A stretch of DNA of 64,000 nt from Omphalotus guepiniiformis (Eukaryota > Basidiomycota > Agaricomycetes > Agaricales > Omphalotaceae). Positions 42,916-54,336 of the stretch are shown here, piece after piece (the stretch's first letter is position 1; each line of letters starts with the position of its first letter). Both the position numbers and the translations under genes were made by a program. Location of the stretch: assembly GCA_028554645.1 (NCBI GenBank), contig JAQOOI010000050.1:62001-126000 (forward strand). The letters run 5' to 3'. The notes under the pieces are model-generated. The model had not been told where the DNA came from. It made no database searches and saw only the letters and a program-made list of their open reading frames with translations.

Positions 42916-45900
42916 ATGTCTTCTTCAGACACACCAAAATTTAAACCTCTCAATAACTCCAACTATCCTGAATGGAGTGGAGATATGATGGCTTGGTTGA
43001 TGCGTATGGGCTATTGGAGATTGGTCTCTGGTGCAGAGTCAAAGCCTACTGAAGGCTCACCTCTGGCCAATTGGGAGATTAAAGCCAGTAAAGCTGCTGG
43101 TGACATCTACCTTTCTCTGGAACAAGATCAGAAGGTTCATGTCAAGTCCTATCTTGCTGGTGGTGATCCTGTTGGCATGTGGTCAGCTCTAGAAAGAGTG
43201 CATGTGTCCAGGACACCAGGTGCACGCTTCAATGCCTATGATGCTCTGTTCAGCATCACAAAGGAGGAGGATGAGAGTTTAGTTGATCTGGGGACAAGGA
43301 TTGAAAATGCAGTCTTCACCATTAGGAATCTCAGAGACAAGGAATATACCTTGGAGAAACTTGATGCAGAGCTGCAAGCTTTGGCCTTAGTCCGTGCATT
43401 GCCCCCAGAATCTAACCTCACTGCAAACTTGCTGCTATTGGACACATTGGACAAGGACAAGATTCTTCAGTACTTCATTGCTGAAGAACAAAATCTGAAA
43501 AGACAGGCAGAGCAGGTGAACAAGGCCAATGCTGCTGCCAAAGCACAAGGCTATATCAAGCCTACCTGGAAGAAGGGGTTCTGTCATTACTGCAAGAAGG
43601 AAGGGCATTGGAAGGCTGAATGTCCCACCTTGAAAGCAAGGAATGAAGGAAAGAGTGGGAATGGGAGATATCAGGCCAATAAGGCTGAAGTGAAAGAGGA
43701 AGATGTTGTTGAAGGTGCTGGCAGTGCAAGTACATTCTCTTCTAATGATACTTCATCTTCTGACATACTTGATTGGAATACAGACACGGGGGCCACTTCT
43801 CATATGACACCACATCACCATTGGATTAGGAATTATACCCCCTATAGAGTACCTATTAAATTGGCTGATGATAGAATTATATATTCTGAAGGTGTAGGAA
43901 ATGTTGTGTTTAGACCAATCATTGATGGAAAAGTATCTAGGGATGTTGAATTTAGTAGAGTACTGCATGTACCTTCACTTAAAAATAATCTGCTTTCTGT
44001 TCTGTACTTAACAAAACATAAAGGCTTTCATGTACATATTTGGTCTGATAGAATGGAATTTGATAGAAATGGTCCTATTCTTTTTACTGCGCGTGTTACT
44101 GCAAATAATGTGGGATACTTGAATGGACATACTATAGATAAGTCTGAAAGCCTTTGTTTGACAACAACTCTACCTCTGGATCTGAAGCTGTGGCACAGGC
44201 GCTTCTGTCATCATGGGCACGATGATATATTGCGCATGAGGGATAATTTGGCAGAGGGCTTGAAACTAGACTCTAATGCAAAGCCAGATCCTGTTTGTGA
44301 ACCTTGTCTGGCTGGCAAGATGCATGCACATCCATTCCATTCCTCACACACCAGAGCTGATACTGTGTTGGGCCTCATTCATTCTGATCTCCATGATGTT
44401 GGTGTACATTCTCCTAGTGGATACAGATACTGGATCACATTCATTGATGACAAGTGGCGCTTCCGTGCAGCACTTCCTCTGAAGAAGAAGAGTGATGCAT
44501 TTGATGCATTCAAGAAGTACAAAGCTTGGGCTGAGAACACCACTGGAGAGAAAATCAAAATCTTTAGATGTGATAAAGGTGGAGAGTACATATCAAAGGA
44601 GTTCATTGCATTTCTGGACAGCTGTGGAATAGAGTGTCAATACACTGTCAGAAATAGGCCTCAACAGAATGGTGTTGCTGAAAGAGCAAATAGAGTGATG
44701 GAGGAAAGGATTGTTGCAATGCTAGAAGAGTCTGGTTTACCAAAGTCATTTTGGGTAGAGTGCCTGGCTGCACTTGTTCATGTGTGGAATTGTTGCCCTA
44801 CATCTGCTGTACCAAACTGCACTCCCTATGAGGGATGGTACAAGAGGAAACCAAAGGTGGATCATCTGAGGGTCTGGGGTTGTGTTGCATATGTGCATGT
44901 TCAGAAGGATAAGAGGAAACACTTGGGATCCCATATGGAAAGGTGTATCTTCATTGGGTATCCAGATGGTGTGAAGGGATGGAGGTTCTGGAATCCTGTC
45001 ACTAAGAAGGTTGTGATCAGTGAGAGAGCTGACTTTGATGAGAGGTACACTTATACAGTCGGATCTTCACAACCACCTTCCAAACCTTCACCTTCCAAAC
45101 CTTCAACTAGTACACCACCCAATACTTTCTATGTTCCTCTTGATGATAATCCTCACTCTGACTCTGACTCTGAGTCAGATGACCCTGCATTACCTGAACC
45201 TGACCATGAGTCCTCTACAGAACAAGACAATACTGGCCCTGAGCAGAATAATGAACCTGCTGATGACAATGATAGTTCTGCAGAGGAGGAACAGATTGAA
45301 CCACCTGAGGATGTCCTTGGAGATAATAGACCAATTGCTTTCCGTAGGTCTGAGCGGAAGAGACAGGCTCCTGGTGAATGGTGGAAAGTGAACCTCCCTG
45401 CTCCCAAGCGAAACAAGGATGCAGATGTGCCAGATGATGATGATAATATGGAGGAAGCCCACATCATGACTGACAATGGTCCAGAGCCTTTGACATTCAA
45501 GCAGGCTATGGATGGACCTAATGCCAGACAATGGCAGGAGGCCATGATGGAGGAGATGAATGCACACCTCACCAATGGCACTTGGGATGTTGTGGAACTT
45601 CCACCAGATAAGAGAGCAATTGGATCTAAATGGGTATTCAAGATAAAGCACAAGGCTGATGGATCCATTGAAAGGTTCAAGGCTAGACTTGTTGCCAAAG
45701 GATTCAGCCAAAGACCTGGTTTTGACTATCTAGAGACATCCTCATCTACTATGAGACAGACTACAATCCGCACTATTCTTGCTCTGGCTGCCATTGAGGA
45801 CTTGCATTTGCGCTCTGTGGATATCTCTCATGCATTCATCAATAGTGACATTGATACAGAGATCTTCATGACACAGCCAGAAGGGTTCACGGAGCGTGGT

Positions 45901-47058
45901 CCTAGATTTGTCTGCAGGCTGAACAAGTCCCTGTATGGGTTAAAGCAGTCACCCAGACTTTGGGGTGAGAAGCTTGCAGGAGTGTTACAATCAATGGGCT
46001 TTAGTCGCACCCAATCTGATCCAAACCTATATGTCTATCAGAAAGATGACATTAAGGTTTTTGTACCTGTGTTTGTGGATGACATCACTCTTGCTTCCAA
46101 GTCAGAGGCATCTTTGGACCACTTTGTGGCAGAGCTAGCAAAGCACTTCAAACTCCGTGACCTGGGTCCTACATCATATCTGCTGGGAATAGAAATCACA
46201 AGAAATAGAAAGGAGAGAAAATTGTATATGGGTCAGAAACAATATATTGTCAACAAACTTAATGAGTTTGGCATGTCTGATTGTAGACCTGTTGGTACAC
46301 CCATGGATCCAGGAGCTGCTCTGTCAACTGCACAGTGTCCAAAGACTGCTGAAGGAAAGGAAGAGATGGCCAGAATTCCATATATTAGTGCTGTTGGCTC
46401 CTTGTTGTATCTTGCTACCACCAGTCGTCCTGATATTGCATACACAGCTAGTGTATTGGCATGGTTCAATTCAAATCCTGGCATGGCACACTGGGTTGCA
46501 GTAAAGCATGCATTCAGATATCTGAAGGGAACAATGGACATGAAGCTTGAATATGGTCCTGATCCCTGCCAGCCAGATCTATTTGTTACATACTGTGATG
46601 CAGACTTTGGTGGTAACAGGGACAACTCAAAGTCCACTAGTGGGTATATGGTCAAACTTGGATCAGGTGTGGTTAGTTGGAGCAGTAAGCTACAGCCCTT
46701 TGTAACACTCTCCTCTACAGAGGCAGAATATGGGGCAGGTGTTGCTGCTGGCAAGGAGATTTGTGCCATGAATAGCCTGTTACAAGATTTGGGATACCAG
46801 ACACCTCAGCCAGCCAGGTTGCTAATGGACAATCAATCCACAATCAAGGTTGCTAAGAATCCTGAGCATCATGGGAGGATGAAGCATCTTGACCGGCATT
46901 ACTACTGGCTGAGAGACCAAGTTGAATACAAGGTCATGGCTCCTGAATATCTGCCTACTGATGAGAATGCAGCTGATTTGCTCACCAAGCCTCTCAGTAA
47001 GCCCAAGGTGGAGAAGTTGAGGGAGATGATGGGATTGCACATAATACAGAACCCCTAG
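42916..47058 (+). CDS. copia Gag-Pol polyprotein
   Basis: 1,380 codons without interruption, starting MSSSDTPKFKPLNNSNYPEW. Order: copia-type Gag; zinc knuckle CHYCKKEGHWKAEC (about 222); aspartic protease DTGA (about 288); pre-integrase zinc motif (LWHRRFCHHGH); integrase DDE (HSDLHD, CDKGGEY, QQNGVAERANR); a Ser/Asp-rich linker; RT (WVFKIKHKADGS, catalytic FVDD about 1054); and RNase H (CDADFGG, STEAEY, DNQSTIKV, HIDxxYH-like HLDRHYYW). In the cytoplasm it would form the particle, copy element RNA and insert the cDNA. All catalytic residues I can check are present, and the length is typical of copia elements. Confidence 0.95.
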   Translation: MSSSDTPKFKPLNNSNYPEWSGDMMAWLMRMGYWRLVSGAESKPTEGSPLANWEIKASKAAGDIYLSLEQDQKVHVKSYLAGGDPVGMWSALERVHVSRTPGARFNAYDALFSITKEEDESLVDLGTRIENAVFTIRNLRDKEYTLEKLDAELQALALVRALPPESNLTANLLLLDTLDKDKILQYFIAEEQNLKRQAEQVNKANAAAKAQGYIKPTWKKGFCHYCKKEGHWKAECPTLKARNEGKSGNGRYQANKAEVKEEDVVEGAGSASTFSSNDTSSSDILDWNTDTGATSHMTPHHHWIRNYTPYRVPIKLADDRIIYSEGVGNVVFRPIIDGKVSRDVEFSRVLHVPSLKNNLLSVLYLTKHKGFHVHIWSDRMEFDRNGPILFTARVTANNVGYLNGHTIDKSESLCLTTTLPLDLKLWHRRFCHHGHDDILRMRDNLAEGLKLDSNAKPDPVCEPCLAGKMHAHPFHSSHTRADTVLGLIHSDLHDVGVHSPSGYRYWITFIDDKWRFRAALPLKKKSDAFDAFKKYKAWAENTTGEKIKIFRCDKGGEYISKEFIAFLDSCGIECQYTVRNRPQQNGVAERANRVMEERIVAMLEESGLPKSFWVECLAALVHVWNCCPTSAVPNCTPYEGWYKRKPKVDHLRVWGCVAYVHVQKDKRKHLGSHMERCIFIGYPDGVKGWRFWNPVTKKVVISERADFDERYTYTVGSSQPPSKPSPSKPSTSTPPNTFYVPLDDNPHSDSDSESDDPALPEPDHESSTEQDNTGPEQNNEPADDNDSSAEEEQIEPPEDVLGDNRPIAFRRSERKRQAPGEWWKVNLPAPKRNKDADVPDDDDNMEEAHIMTDNGPEPLTFKQAMDGPNARQWQEAMMEEMNAHLTNGTWDVVELPPDKRAIGSKWVFKIKHKADGSIERFKARLVAKGFSQRPGFDYLETSSSTMRQTTIRTILALAAIEDLHLRSVDISHAFINSDIDTEIFMTQPEGFTERGPRFVCRLNKSLYGLKQSPRLWGEKLAGVLQSMGFSRTQSDPNLYVYQKDDIKVFVPVFVDDITLASKSEASLDHFVAELAKHFKLRDLGPTSYLLGIEITRNRKERKLYMGQKQYIVNKLNEFGMSDCRPVGTPMDPGAALSTAQCPKTAEGKEEMARIPYISAVGSLLYLATTSRPDIAYTASVLAWFNSNPGMAHWVAVKHAFRYLKGTMDMKLEYGPDPCQPDLFVTYCDADFGGNRDNSKSTSGYMVKLGSGVVSWSSKLQPFVTLSSTEAEYGAGVAAGKEICAMNSLLQDLGYQTPQPARLLMDNQSTIKVAKNPEHHGRMKHLDRHYYWLRDQVEYKVMAPEYLPTDENAADLLTKPLSKPKVEKLREMMGLHIIQNP

Positions 47059-47173
47059 GTTGAAGAAGTGCATCATCAGGGGGCTGTGAAGAAGTTGAGG
47101 AAAGTGCAGAGGTTGAGGGATATGTGATGACACACTTCATCAATAGAGCACCTCCATTACACAAGTGTTCTAT

Positions 47174-47183
47174 CAGGGGGCTG
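47174..47183 (+). other. copia polypurine tract
   Basis: TCAGGGGGCTG directly abuts the 3' LTR, as expected for plus-strand priming. A second copy (CAGGGGGCTG) is at about 47,076. Confidence 0.7.
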
Positions 47184-47572
47184 TGTTGAATGAAGTGCTA
47201 GAACACTTGTAGATACTATACAAATACTGTACATATCATTAGAAAGTCCTTCAAGTACATATAATACTATAGTAATGACTTTAATACCTATTGTAGATAG
47301 TTATACCATGTATGTAGGGTCATTCTGGAGTGTTTAGAGCGCGCGCGAAAATGTGGACACTCATTTCACGCCTCATGCGCGGCCTGACACAACAGGACCA
47401 AACAATATGTAAATCCTTACATGTCTGGAGAAATCTAAGACACTTGGAAAGCAATTCTTGTGCATTAAGCTACTATTACAACGCTTTAGTGATCTCAGTG
47501 AACTGTAATTGAACTCTATTCATTGTGTCTGATCAGTGTATCACTGGTAGTGCATTGTCTTAGATTCTAACA
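47184..47572 (+). repeat. 3' LTR of copia
   Basis: 389 bp, no difference from 42268-42656 seen. Confidence 0.95.
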
Positions 47573-47767
47573 ATGTACAGCCTGACACAACAGGACCAAG
47601 CAATAGAATCCTTACAAGTCTGGAGAAATCTAAGACACTTGGAAAACAATTCTTGTGCATTAAGCTACTATTACAACACTTTAGTGATCTCAGTGAACTG
47701 TAATTGAACTCTATTCATTGTGTCTGATCAGTGTATCACTGGTAGTGCATTGCTTTAGATTCTAACA
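47573..47767 (+). repeat. Older copia LTR, right piece
   Basis: Continues the LTR started at 42,103. Ends TTCTAACA and is followed by GGTTATGG, a decayed primer site. Confidence 0.85.
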
Positions 47768-48250
47768 GGTTATGGACACTGGCCTCTAAAACTTCAGCAG
47801 AACTGATTGATCTTGCTCAATTGCTATTGTTGGCTCTGTGACATTTATTGTCAGTTTCCATTGACTGTACAAAATATTGTTGGCTCTATTGGATCTGTGG
47901 CATTCACTATCATTCATTGTTGGGCACAATCAATTGGTTTATTGGAACACATTCACACAAACACATTCATTCTTCCTTCATAATTATGTCTTCTTCCCCT
48001 CAATAACTGCAACCATCCTGAATGGAGTGGAGATATGAAGGCTTGGTTGATGTGTATGGGCTATTGGAGATTGGTCTCTAGCAGAGTCAAAGCCTGCTGA
48101 AGGTGCAGCTCTTGCCAATTGGGAGATCAAAGCCAGTAAAGCTGCTGGTGTCATCTACCTTTCTCTGGAACAAGAAGGTTCATGTACCAAGGCCAATTCT
48201 GTTGCCAAAGTGCAAAGGAGGTTTTGAACAAGACAGGTGTTCACTGCACA
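47768..48250 (+). pseudogene. Remnant of an older copia: leader and gag
   Basis: The leader (GAACTGATTGATCTTGCTC) and early gag (CATCCTGAATGGAGTGGAG, GCCAGTAAAGCTGCTGGTG) match the intact copy with deletions and frame breaks. The body of this older element is lost. Confidence 0.8.
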
Positions 48251-48535
48251 ATCACAATCAATTGACCATAAGCTCAAACAACGGCCAGGTATTCTAAGAG
48301 AAGAAAAAGAAGTCTATCCATTCACCCCTGCTCATGAAGAACTATATATTTTTATAAAGACCAGTGTGCTGTACTTTACTAGAAAATTGCTTGAAACACC
48401 TTCTAGATGGCCTACAGACTAATATGCAGCTCCTCCGCTCTCCTAATCAAGAAACTCAGTAAGGTACCCTCCTGTCTCTTGTCAGCACTCAAGCGCTCCA
48501 CCACTACAGGATCATCAGGAGGGAGACTATTGTAC

Positions 48536-48763
48536 ACCATTGAGTGTTAACACCACTGATAGCAAGATGGATTAACCTCCATACTCTACCAATGGCATGA
48601 TAGCTCAGTTGGTTAGAGCACCAGTTATGTGTGCTGGGTGTTGCTGGTTCAATCTCAGCTCATGCCAATACATTTCCCCTACTTTGTTATGTGGTCACTT
48701 GACCGTAAGCAAGTTGCTGCCATTAATTTGGCCTTGTTTACATGGAGCTCTTAATTCCCAACA
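48536..48763 (+). repeat. tRNA-derived repeat, copy 4
   Basis: The tRNA-like head 48594-48666 pairs perfectly in its 7-bp acceptor stem (GGCATGA/TCATGCC), D stem (GCTC/GAGC) and, with one G-U each, anticodon and T stems. A body ending TTCCCAACA follows, and 58 bp upstream are shared with the copy at 36,546. In position the anticodon would be TGT (Thr), but base 33 is A instead of T. Confidence 0.75.
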
Positions 48764-49770
48764 AGTCATCCCTGGATAGCCTGAGTCCCGATTTAGAAAG
48801 GCATAGACCTGGTACTTAGAAAGCCTCTGGTGTTTGAAACCCTATTTGAAGTTTTTGAAGAATTCAGAAGAAGATGAAAAGAATAAGTCTCACCAGCCAA
48901 CTTTCTTGGGAGAACCTCTCGAAGTCGACAGCAAACTTGTTGTAGGAAAGCACCTTTTGGCCTTGGAACTCAGTTCGGGAAGTGTCCTTGAAGCTAAGAT
49001 AACAATCACTCCATTCCAGCAGGGACAATAGTCAGGCCTTTATAACTTCCAGGTCTGATTCTGAGATGGTGGTTGTCTCCTTGGTTTCATATCACTTGTA
49101 AGACTTGGATTTGGAGGCAGTACTTTTCTGGGAGGAAGAAGAAGTTTGAGAGTTATTTTTCCCACCAGCGGAGAGGCCTTTTGGGTCTGGCTCATTCTTG
49201 TCCTGCTCCTCTGGCTCATCCTTGTCCCACCCCTCCAACTTGTTCTCTTCTGGCTCAGACCAGACCTGGTGGACTAGAGAGGTGTCATTCTTGAAAGCCT
49301 GAGAGATAGAAGACCTGTTATCTGGATTGTCAGCGGAGAGACCTAGAGGTTCTATAGGTGGTGACTAGGTCAGTTGAAAAACTTAGCACATGCTGTGCCT
49401 CAGCTTTCAAATATCTAAATTTACCCTTGAGAGCTGATCAGAGCTTGTCAACAGTAGCGTGCTCAAATCAGCCAAACTTCTTGACCGGCCATGGAATATC
49501 TGGCTAAGATCCTATAAGAGCTTGTAGCTCTTTTTTTCCCAAGCCTTTTCTACAATATATAGCCTGCCTGTGAGTATTAGACAAGTTGGAGTTAATAGAA
49601 AAACTTACAGATTCTTGCTTTGATAATGTCAGGTCAAACTCATGCTAAAAGAAAGGATTAGGGGCTAAAATGTTAGAAAGGGAATTGAGTGAGTCAAAAG
49701 CAATATAGGGGAATTGAACTTGAATGGAGAACAACTTACAACCAGAAAGAAAGGGAAAAACTTTAGGTCA
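48764..49770. other. No gene recognised
   Basis: Open stretches at 48,834-49,031 and 49,073-49,294 have no recognisable domain; a CT/GG-rich low-complexity part lies around 49,190-49,260. Confidence 0.35.
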
Positions 49771-49774
49771 AAGT

Positions 49775-49890
49775 CCCTCATTTAAGCAGAATTCCCTCAT
49801 TTGAGTAGAAGTCCCTCAATTGAGTAGAAGTCCCCTCATTTGAGTAAAGACCCCCTCATTTGAGTAGAAATTTCTCAAGGGTGGAGAATT
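49775..49890 (+). repeat. ~20-bp tandem repeat
   Basis: Five imperfect units of CCCTCATTTGAGTAGAAGT; two further degenerate units at about 49,965-50,010. Confidence 0.85.
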
Positions 49891-50731
49891 CCCTGGGAAT
49901 TACACTTCGACCTGGACACCTGTCAGAACCAAAAGAAAAATTAGCTGCCTACATGAGTTTGCTTTTCATAGAAGTCCTCTTATTTGAGTAGAAATCCCCT
50001 CATTCAAGTAAAAACTTCTCAAGGTTGTGGAAATCCCCAGGCATCAGTGTAAGCACCCCCAACCTAGACCTCTGTCAGAACCAAAAGATAACCAAGTTTG
50101 CTTTGCCTACATAAGTTAACTGGAGACTGTTTCAGCTCCCAGGATTAAGTCACCTGGATTGAGAGTCCCTTTCTGGGGCTGAATTTGACAGGTTGGAATT
50201 AGGTGGGCCTCCAGTTCCGCCAGCCAACTACTGAAGAAGGTCTTGAAGAGAAGTGAAAGTGTACAATCCCACTATCTTTAACTGAGATAAGATATTTTAC
50301 AGCCTAAACCAGGAATACACTAAAACTTCAGCCTATCACCTCAGCCGCTGGGTTCATTACAATTGTTCCTTGTGGGATAACCTCTGATTTGAACACCTCA
50401 ATGAAGCTCGTACAACCTATGGCTAGGATTTCAATCTGATTTAACACCTCAATCAAGCTACAGCTAGGGATCACTTTACACTCTTTCACACATGCACAGA
50501 TTACAACACCCTGTTATGTCCTTGTCAAATCCACATAGTATGGACTAGCAACCAGAGCACATGTACAAAAGTTACCACTAGGCAGCACTAGTACACTACC
50601 GAGAGGATTGGTAGTAATGATAATGATTTAGTTATTCTACCATAGAGTTATCAAAGGTTAGATCTACCAATAACTGACTGAGGTGTTGAATGAAAATGGT
50701 GGCCTCATAACACACCCCAGTCATGCACCGG
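49891..50731. other. No gene recognised
   Basis: A phrase resembling 49,900-49,940 (ACCTGTCAGAACCAAAAGA) recurs at 50,070-50,095, suggesting an old duplication; nothing coding. Confidence 0.35.
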
Positions 50732-52492
50732 TGTAGTAACTATGAAATGAACGAGAGAGATACTCAAATGAGCACAATCTAACTCAATCAAAAATGATGA
50801 GGTGAGGTGTGACTGGTGTTGTCAGAGATTCTGCACAGTTAGACACAACAAATGAACTTGAATGAGCCAGATATAGATGTCTTTCTTTCAATCTGAACGA
50901 GAAATGGGCAGAGGGTATCTCAAAACACAAGACTCAGACAGAAGGCAAGTGAGGTTTTCAGGGTTCAGGAGGGATTCAGAACAATCAATCTCAAAGTTAA
51001 ACTCAATCCAATAGTCAGACAATGCAGGGAACAGCTTCAGATGCAGCACAGACAGTTACAGTAGGCAGATTCAGCACAGACAGAACAGCAGTTTCAGCAA
51101 AGATTCAGTATCTCTTTCAATTTATCACAAGGGACTTTACAGAAGTTTTCACAACTGGATAGATATTTCTCGAACTGAACTCTAAAGAGCTAGGCTATAT
51201 TTTGTCTAAGAAGGGTTTCCTGCTTTGGCTTGTAGCTTTGGGCAGTACTAGCTTAAGAAAATCTAAATAGATACTCTGTAAGCTATATATGCTAAATCAT
51301 AAAATCAAATATATATCTCAAAATTAAAGGGGTAATCTGAACAGTAAATGATTCAAAAGTAAGTAAGTATCAATTGAGTAGAGATTGAGTTCTTTTTAGG
51401 TAGTTTTCTAGGTAATTTTCCAGTTCAATAGTCAAAATGTAGGAACTTTGGGTATAGATTGATATAAAATCAGAAATATATCGCTTTGTCTGTCCGTGTT
51501 CTAGGGGTGTAGAGCATACCCAGGGTATCTAAATAAAGAGAACATGTAAATAGCAATCAGTATCATGACAGTTGACATTCTCCTCAGTGCATTGCAAATC
51601 TGGTCCCCTATAAGTTTCTTCAAAATTGGCACATTCTCCTCTACTAGGGCAGCATTAGGAGTTGTGTAGAAGCTCTAGAGCTTATCTAGACCCCACAGCA
51701 ACGTATAGTAACTGTTTATTTTAAGTTTTACCCCTATACATCTCTTTTGGTCAGATTTATACTCAAGTTATATTTCTTGTTTAGAATAGCTCTCAGCTTC
51801 TCCTAGGACAGTATTCTATCTCATAGTTTTGTCTAAGACCTCCAATTAGAGTGTCTTTATCTTCCATCAAGTTCAGAGGGTTATTGAATTTCAGAGAGAT
51901 ACTCAGATTCTAGAGGGATACTCATTTTCAGTATCTAACTCCTTTTGTCATGAAGATTGAGTATCTAACTCATTTGTGCAGATGTAACTTTGAATCTACT
52001 TCCTTTATTACACAGATTGGCACTTCTTAGTGACATCATGTTCACATAGTACACAATGTACAATATTTCTCTGGTAATACAATCTTCAAGATTGCCCACA
52101 TTCTCAGCATTCAATCTTATAGTGCCAACTTAGTTAGCAAGACCAGCTGGAACTTTTAGTCAGTCCAAAGGACTTACTTAGATAGTTGTTCAATTGAAGT
52201 AAAAGTCCATCAACTCCTTGGATTACAGTCAACAACACTTGTTAGAGTCTCTAGTTATTAGAGGGTGGGTCTAACCAACTCAATCTGGTATGGAACATTG
52301 GTATTCCAACACATCTTGAGAGGCATAACTAGTATCTCTCTGGATAACCCATTGGTCACAGTTGCTTAGCACCAGATTCAGTACTGTAGCAATCTCTAAA
52401 CTTAGGTATGGTGGATACAAGTATATTTCATGTCTTAACTAGCAGTCTGGGGTGACTCTAGTCCTTAATGTTCAGTTTGCAATGCTTGAACA
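50732..52492 (-). repeat. Diverged full-length family-B LTR (about 1.76 kb)
   Basis: 50,732-51,540 aligns with 24071-24852, and 51,540-52,492 aligns with the inverted 13771-14734, so it shows the natural order of the two LTR parts. Ends TGTTCAAG on the minus strand. Edges are approximate and no target duplication was found. Confidence 0.65.
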
Positions 52493-52716
52493 TCCAATAT
52501 TTACTTCAATTTGATAGATTTCAGTGTTGAAAGGCTTTTTCACACAACACCAGCCTAACAGCCAGAGACCTCTTGGAAACCATCAACATACTGTGCAGAA
52601 TTGATAGAAAATGCTAAAACCGAAAGCTCAGTCTGAAATTGAAAGCCAAAGCCAAAATCAAAGGCTGAGCCTGAAATCAGAGATCAATCCCAAAATTGAA
52701 AGGCTGAAGTTGATAA

Positions 52717-53484
52717 TGTGCAGGGATTAGACTGAGAGGGAGTCTCAAGAAACAGCCTCTAACTCAATTCTAGGGGGGTTTGTGGAGGTGTGGCTGGCAT
52801 TGGCAAAGGTTCCGCATAGTTAAACTCAACAATTGAACTCAATACTGAGCTAGCAAATATCTGCAGTCTGCTCTGAACAGGGTATAAGTGACAGGGCAAC
52901 TCAAAAACACAGGTTCAAGACAGAGGGCAACTAGTTCCCCAGGGGTTCAGGAGGATGGTTCAGGGCAATAAGCAGAGTGGGCAACTTGATTCAATGGTCT
53001 CAACAGTGACAGTATCAATCAGAACAGCAGCAGCAACAGTTCCAGCAGGCAGAACAGCAGACAGAACAGCAGGAACAGCAGCTGTTCCAGTATCTCTCTT
53101 AAGATTTGCCACAAGAGACTTTACAGAAGTTTGCACAACTGGTATATTTCTCTATAACTGAACTCCCAAGAGCCAGGCAATTTTTGTCTAGAAGAAGTTC
53201 TGCTTTGGTAGTGAGCCTAGGCAGTCCTAACTTAAGGAAAAATATCTACAAGAAGGGTAGCTCTTATATACAGGCCAGAAAATAAATATAGTAAATCTCA
53301 AAAATATAAGGGGATCTGAGCAGAGTAAATATAATAGATAACAGAAAGACTAATTGAGCAGGGATTGATATCTTTTTAGGTATTTCCATAGGTACTTTAC
53401 AGTTAGATACTGTCATGTATAGAGGTATCTTGGGTATAAAAATTGTTAAAAAAATCACTTTGTCCATATAGTGGCTTGGCAATC
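52717..53484 (-). repeat. Family-B LTR fragment
   Basis: Close but not identical copy of 24071-24840 (TGTGCAGGGATTAG to TGGCTTGGCAATC). The U3 part is absent. A short direct repeat (ATTATCAATACATATGG) follows at 53,499 and 53,569. Confidence 0.8.
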
Positions 53485-53599
53485 TTTTAACCCAGTGATC
53501 TATTATCAATACATATGGTTAGAATCTCTCCTCAGCATGGCAATATGGTAAAGGCTGTTATTTCACCTATTATCAATACATATGGTTAGAATCTCTAAT

Positions 53600-53835
53600 A
53601 GAGGAATAAGTACTAATGTCTAGGTGAAATGAATGAGTGAAAAACATACCTCCTCAGCACAAAACAATATGGTAAAGGCTGAGGAGTACGAGTTGGGGAG
53701 ATGACAAATTATGGGGAAGAAAAAAATCACGTGAGAGTTGTGTACTCAGGTTGATAGCGAAGGTAAATTGAGAGCAATAAGATAGCAGAGGGAAACGGAG
53801 TCAAATACAGATATATAACGGACCTAATGTCAACA
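53600..53835 (-). repeat. Start of a second copia family's 3' LTR
   Basis: The minus strand begins TGTTGACATTAGG at 53,835 directly after a GTGGGGGTG purine tract (53,836-53,844). Its far end is not resolved. Confidence 0.5.
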
Positions 53836-53909
53836 CACCCCCACAAACGAAGGACACAGTGAGCACAGAAATAAATGGATGGGAATAGGAATGAACAGAA
53901 GAGCAATTA

Positions 53910-54150
53910 AGTTTCAGAGAAGGAAATGAGGCCCAAGGAACGGACGTGTTTGTAATGTAAGTCAGGGGGAAGACGTTTTGTGAAAATGTTGGCAAACATC
54001 TCTTGAGTCGGGATCCAAGTAGTAGAAAAAACACCTGAAGAAATGTGGTCTCTAATGAAATGAAAACAAGTATCAATATGGCGGGAGCGCTTTGAAATGA
54101 CATCTCTACACTCACAGGTGAGACGATCACTCTCGATATTGAGTCATCTT
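53910..54150 (-). pseudogene. Copia RNase H C-terminal fragment
   Basis: The minus strand reads SRHIDTCFHFIRDH, then WIPTQEMFANIFTKRLPP and HVRSLGL, the familiar KHID..YHFIRD...ADIFTK end of copia RNase H, followed by a purine tract and LTR start. It is a different family from the copia at 42,268. 5' part absent. Confidence 0.8.
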
Positions 54151-54336
54151 TTGATGTTCGGATCAACAATGTCTTTCTGTCTTCCAGTTCTTGTTCCTGT
54201 CTCATGTAAATGTATTATTTGAGGTGTCTTCCCTACTATATAGCTGATGAGTATGTGTGTCTGTCCAGGTTCACGCTCTCTGTCTTACTTTTTTTCTTCT
54301 TGTTGTCTAGTTCATCAACTGCTTGTGCCTGCGAAG

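Larger units (their letters stand above)
42268..47572 (+). mobile_element. Complete, apparently intact copia retrotransposon
   Basis: LTRs 42268-42656 and 47184-47572 are 389 bp each and read as identical. Target duplication ATGTA (42263-42267, 47573-47577). Primer site GGTTATGGGCCC follows the 5' LTR, purine tract CAGGGGGCTG precedes the 3' LTR, and one uninterrupted polyprotein frame lies between. It is inserted in an older LTR of its own family. Everything expected for a recently active autonomous copy is present. Confidence 0.95.

Noticed and set aside
48594..48666. Functional tRNA-Thr gene
   Set aside because: Base 33 is A instead of the invariant T, the same sequence recurs in dispersed repeats with a common body, and one copy lies inside an LTR.
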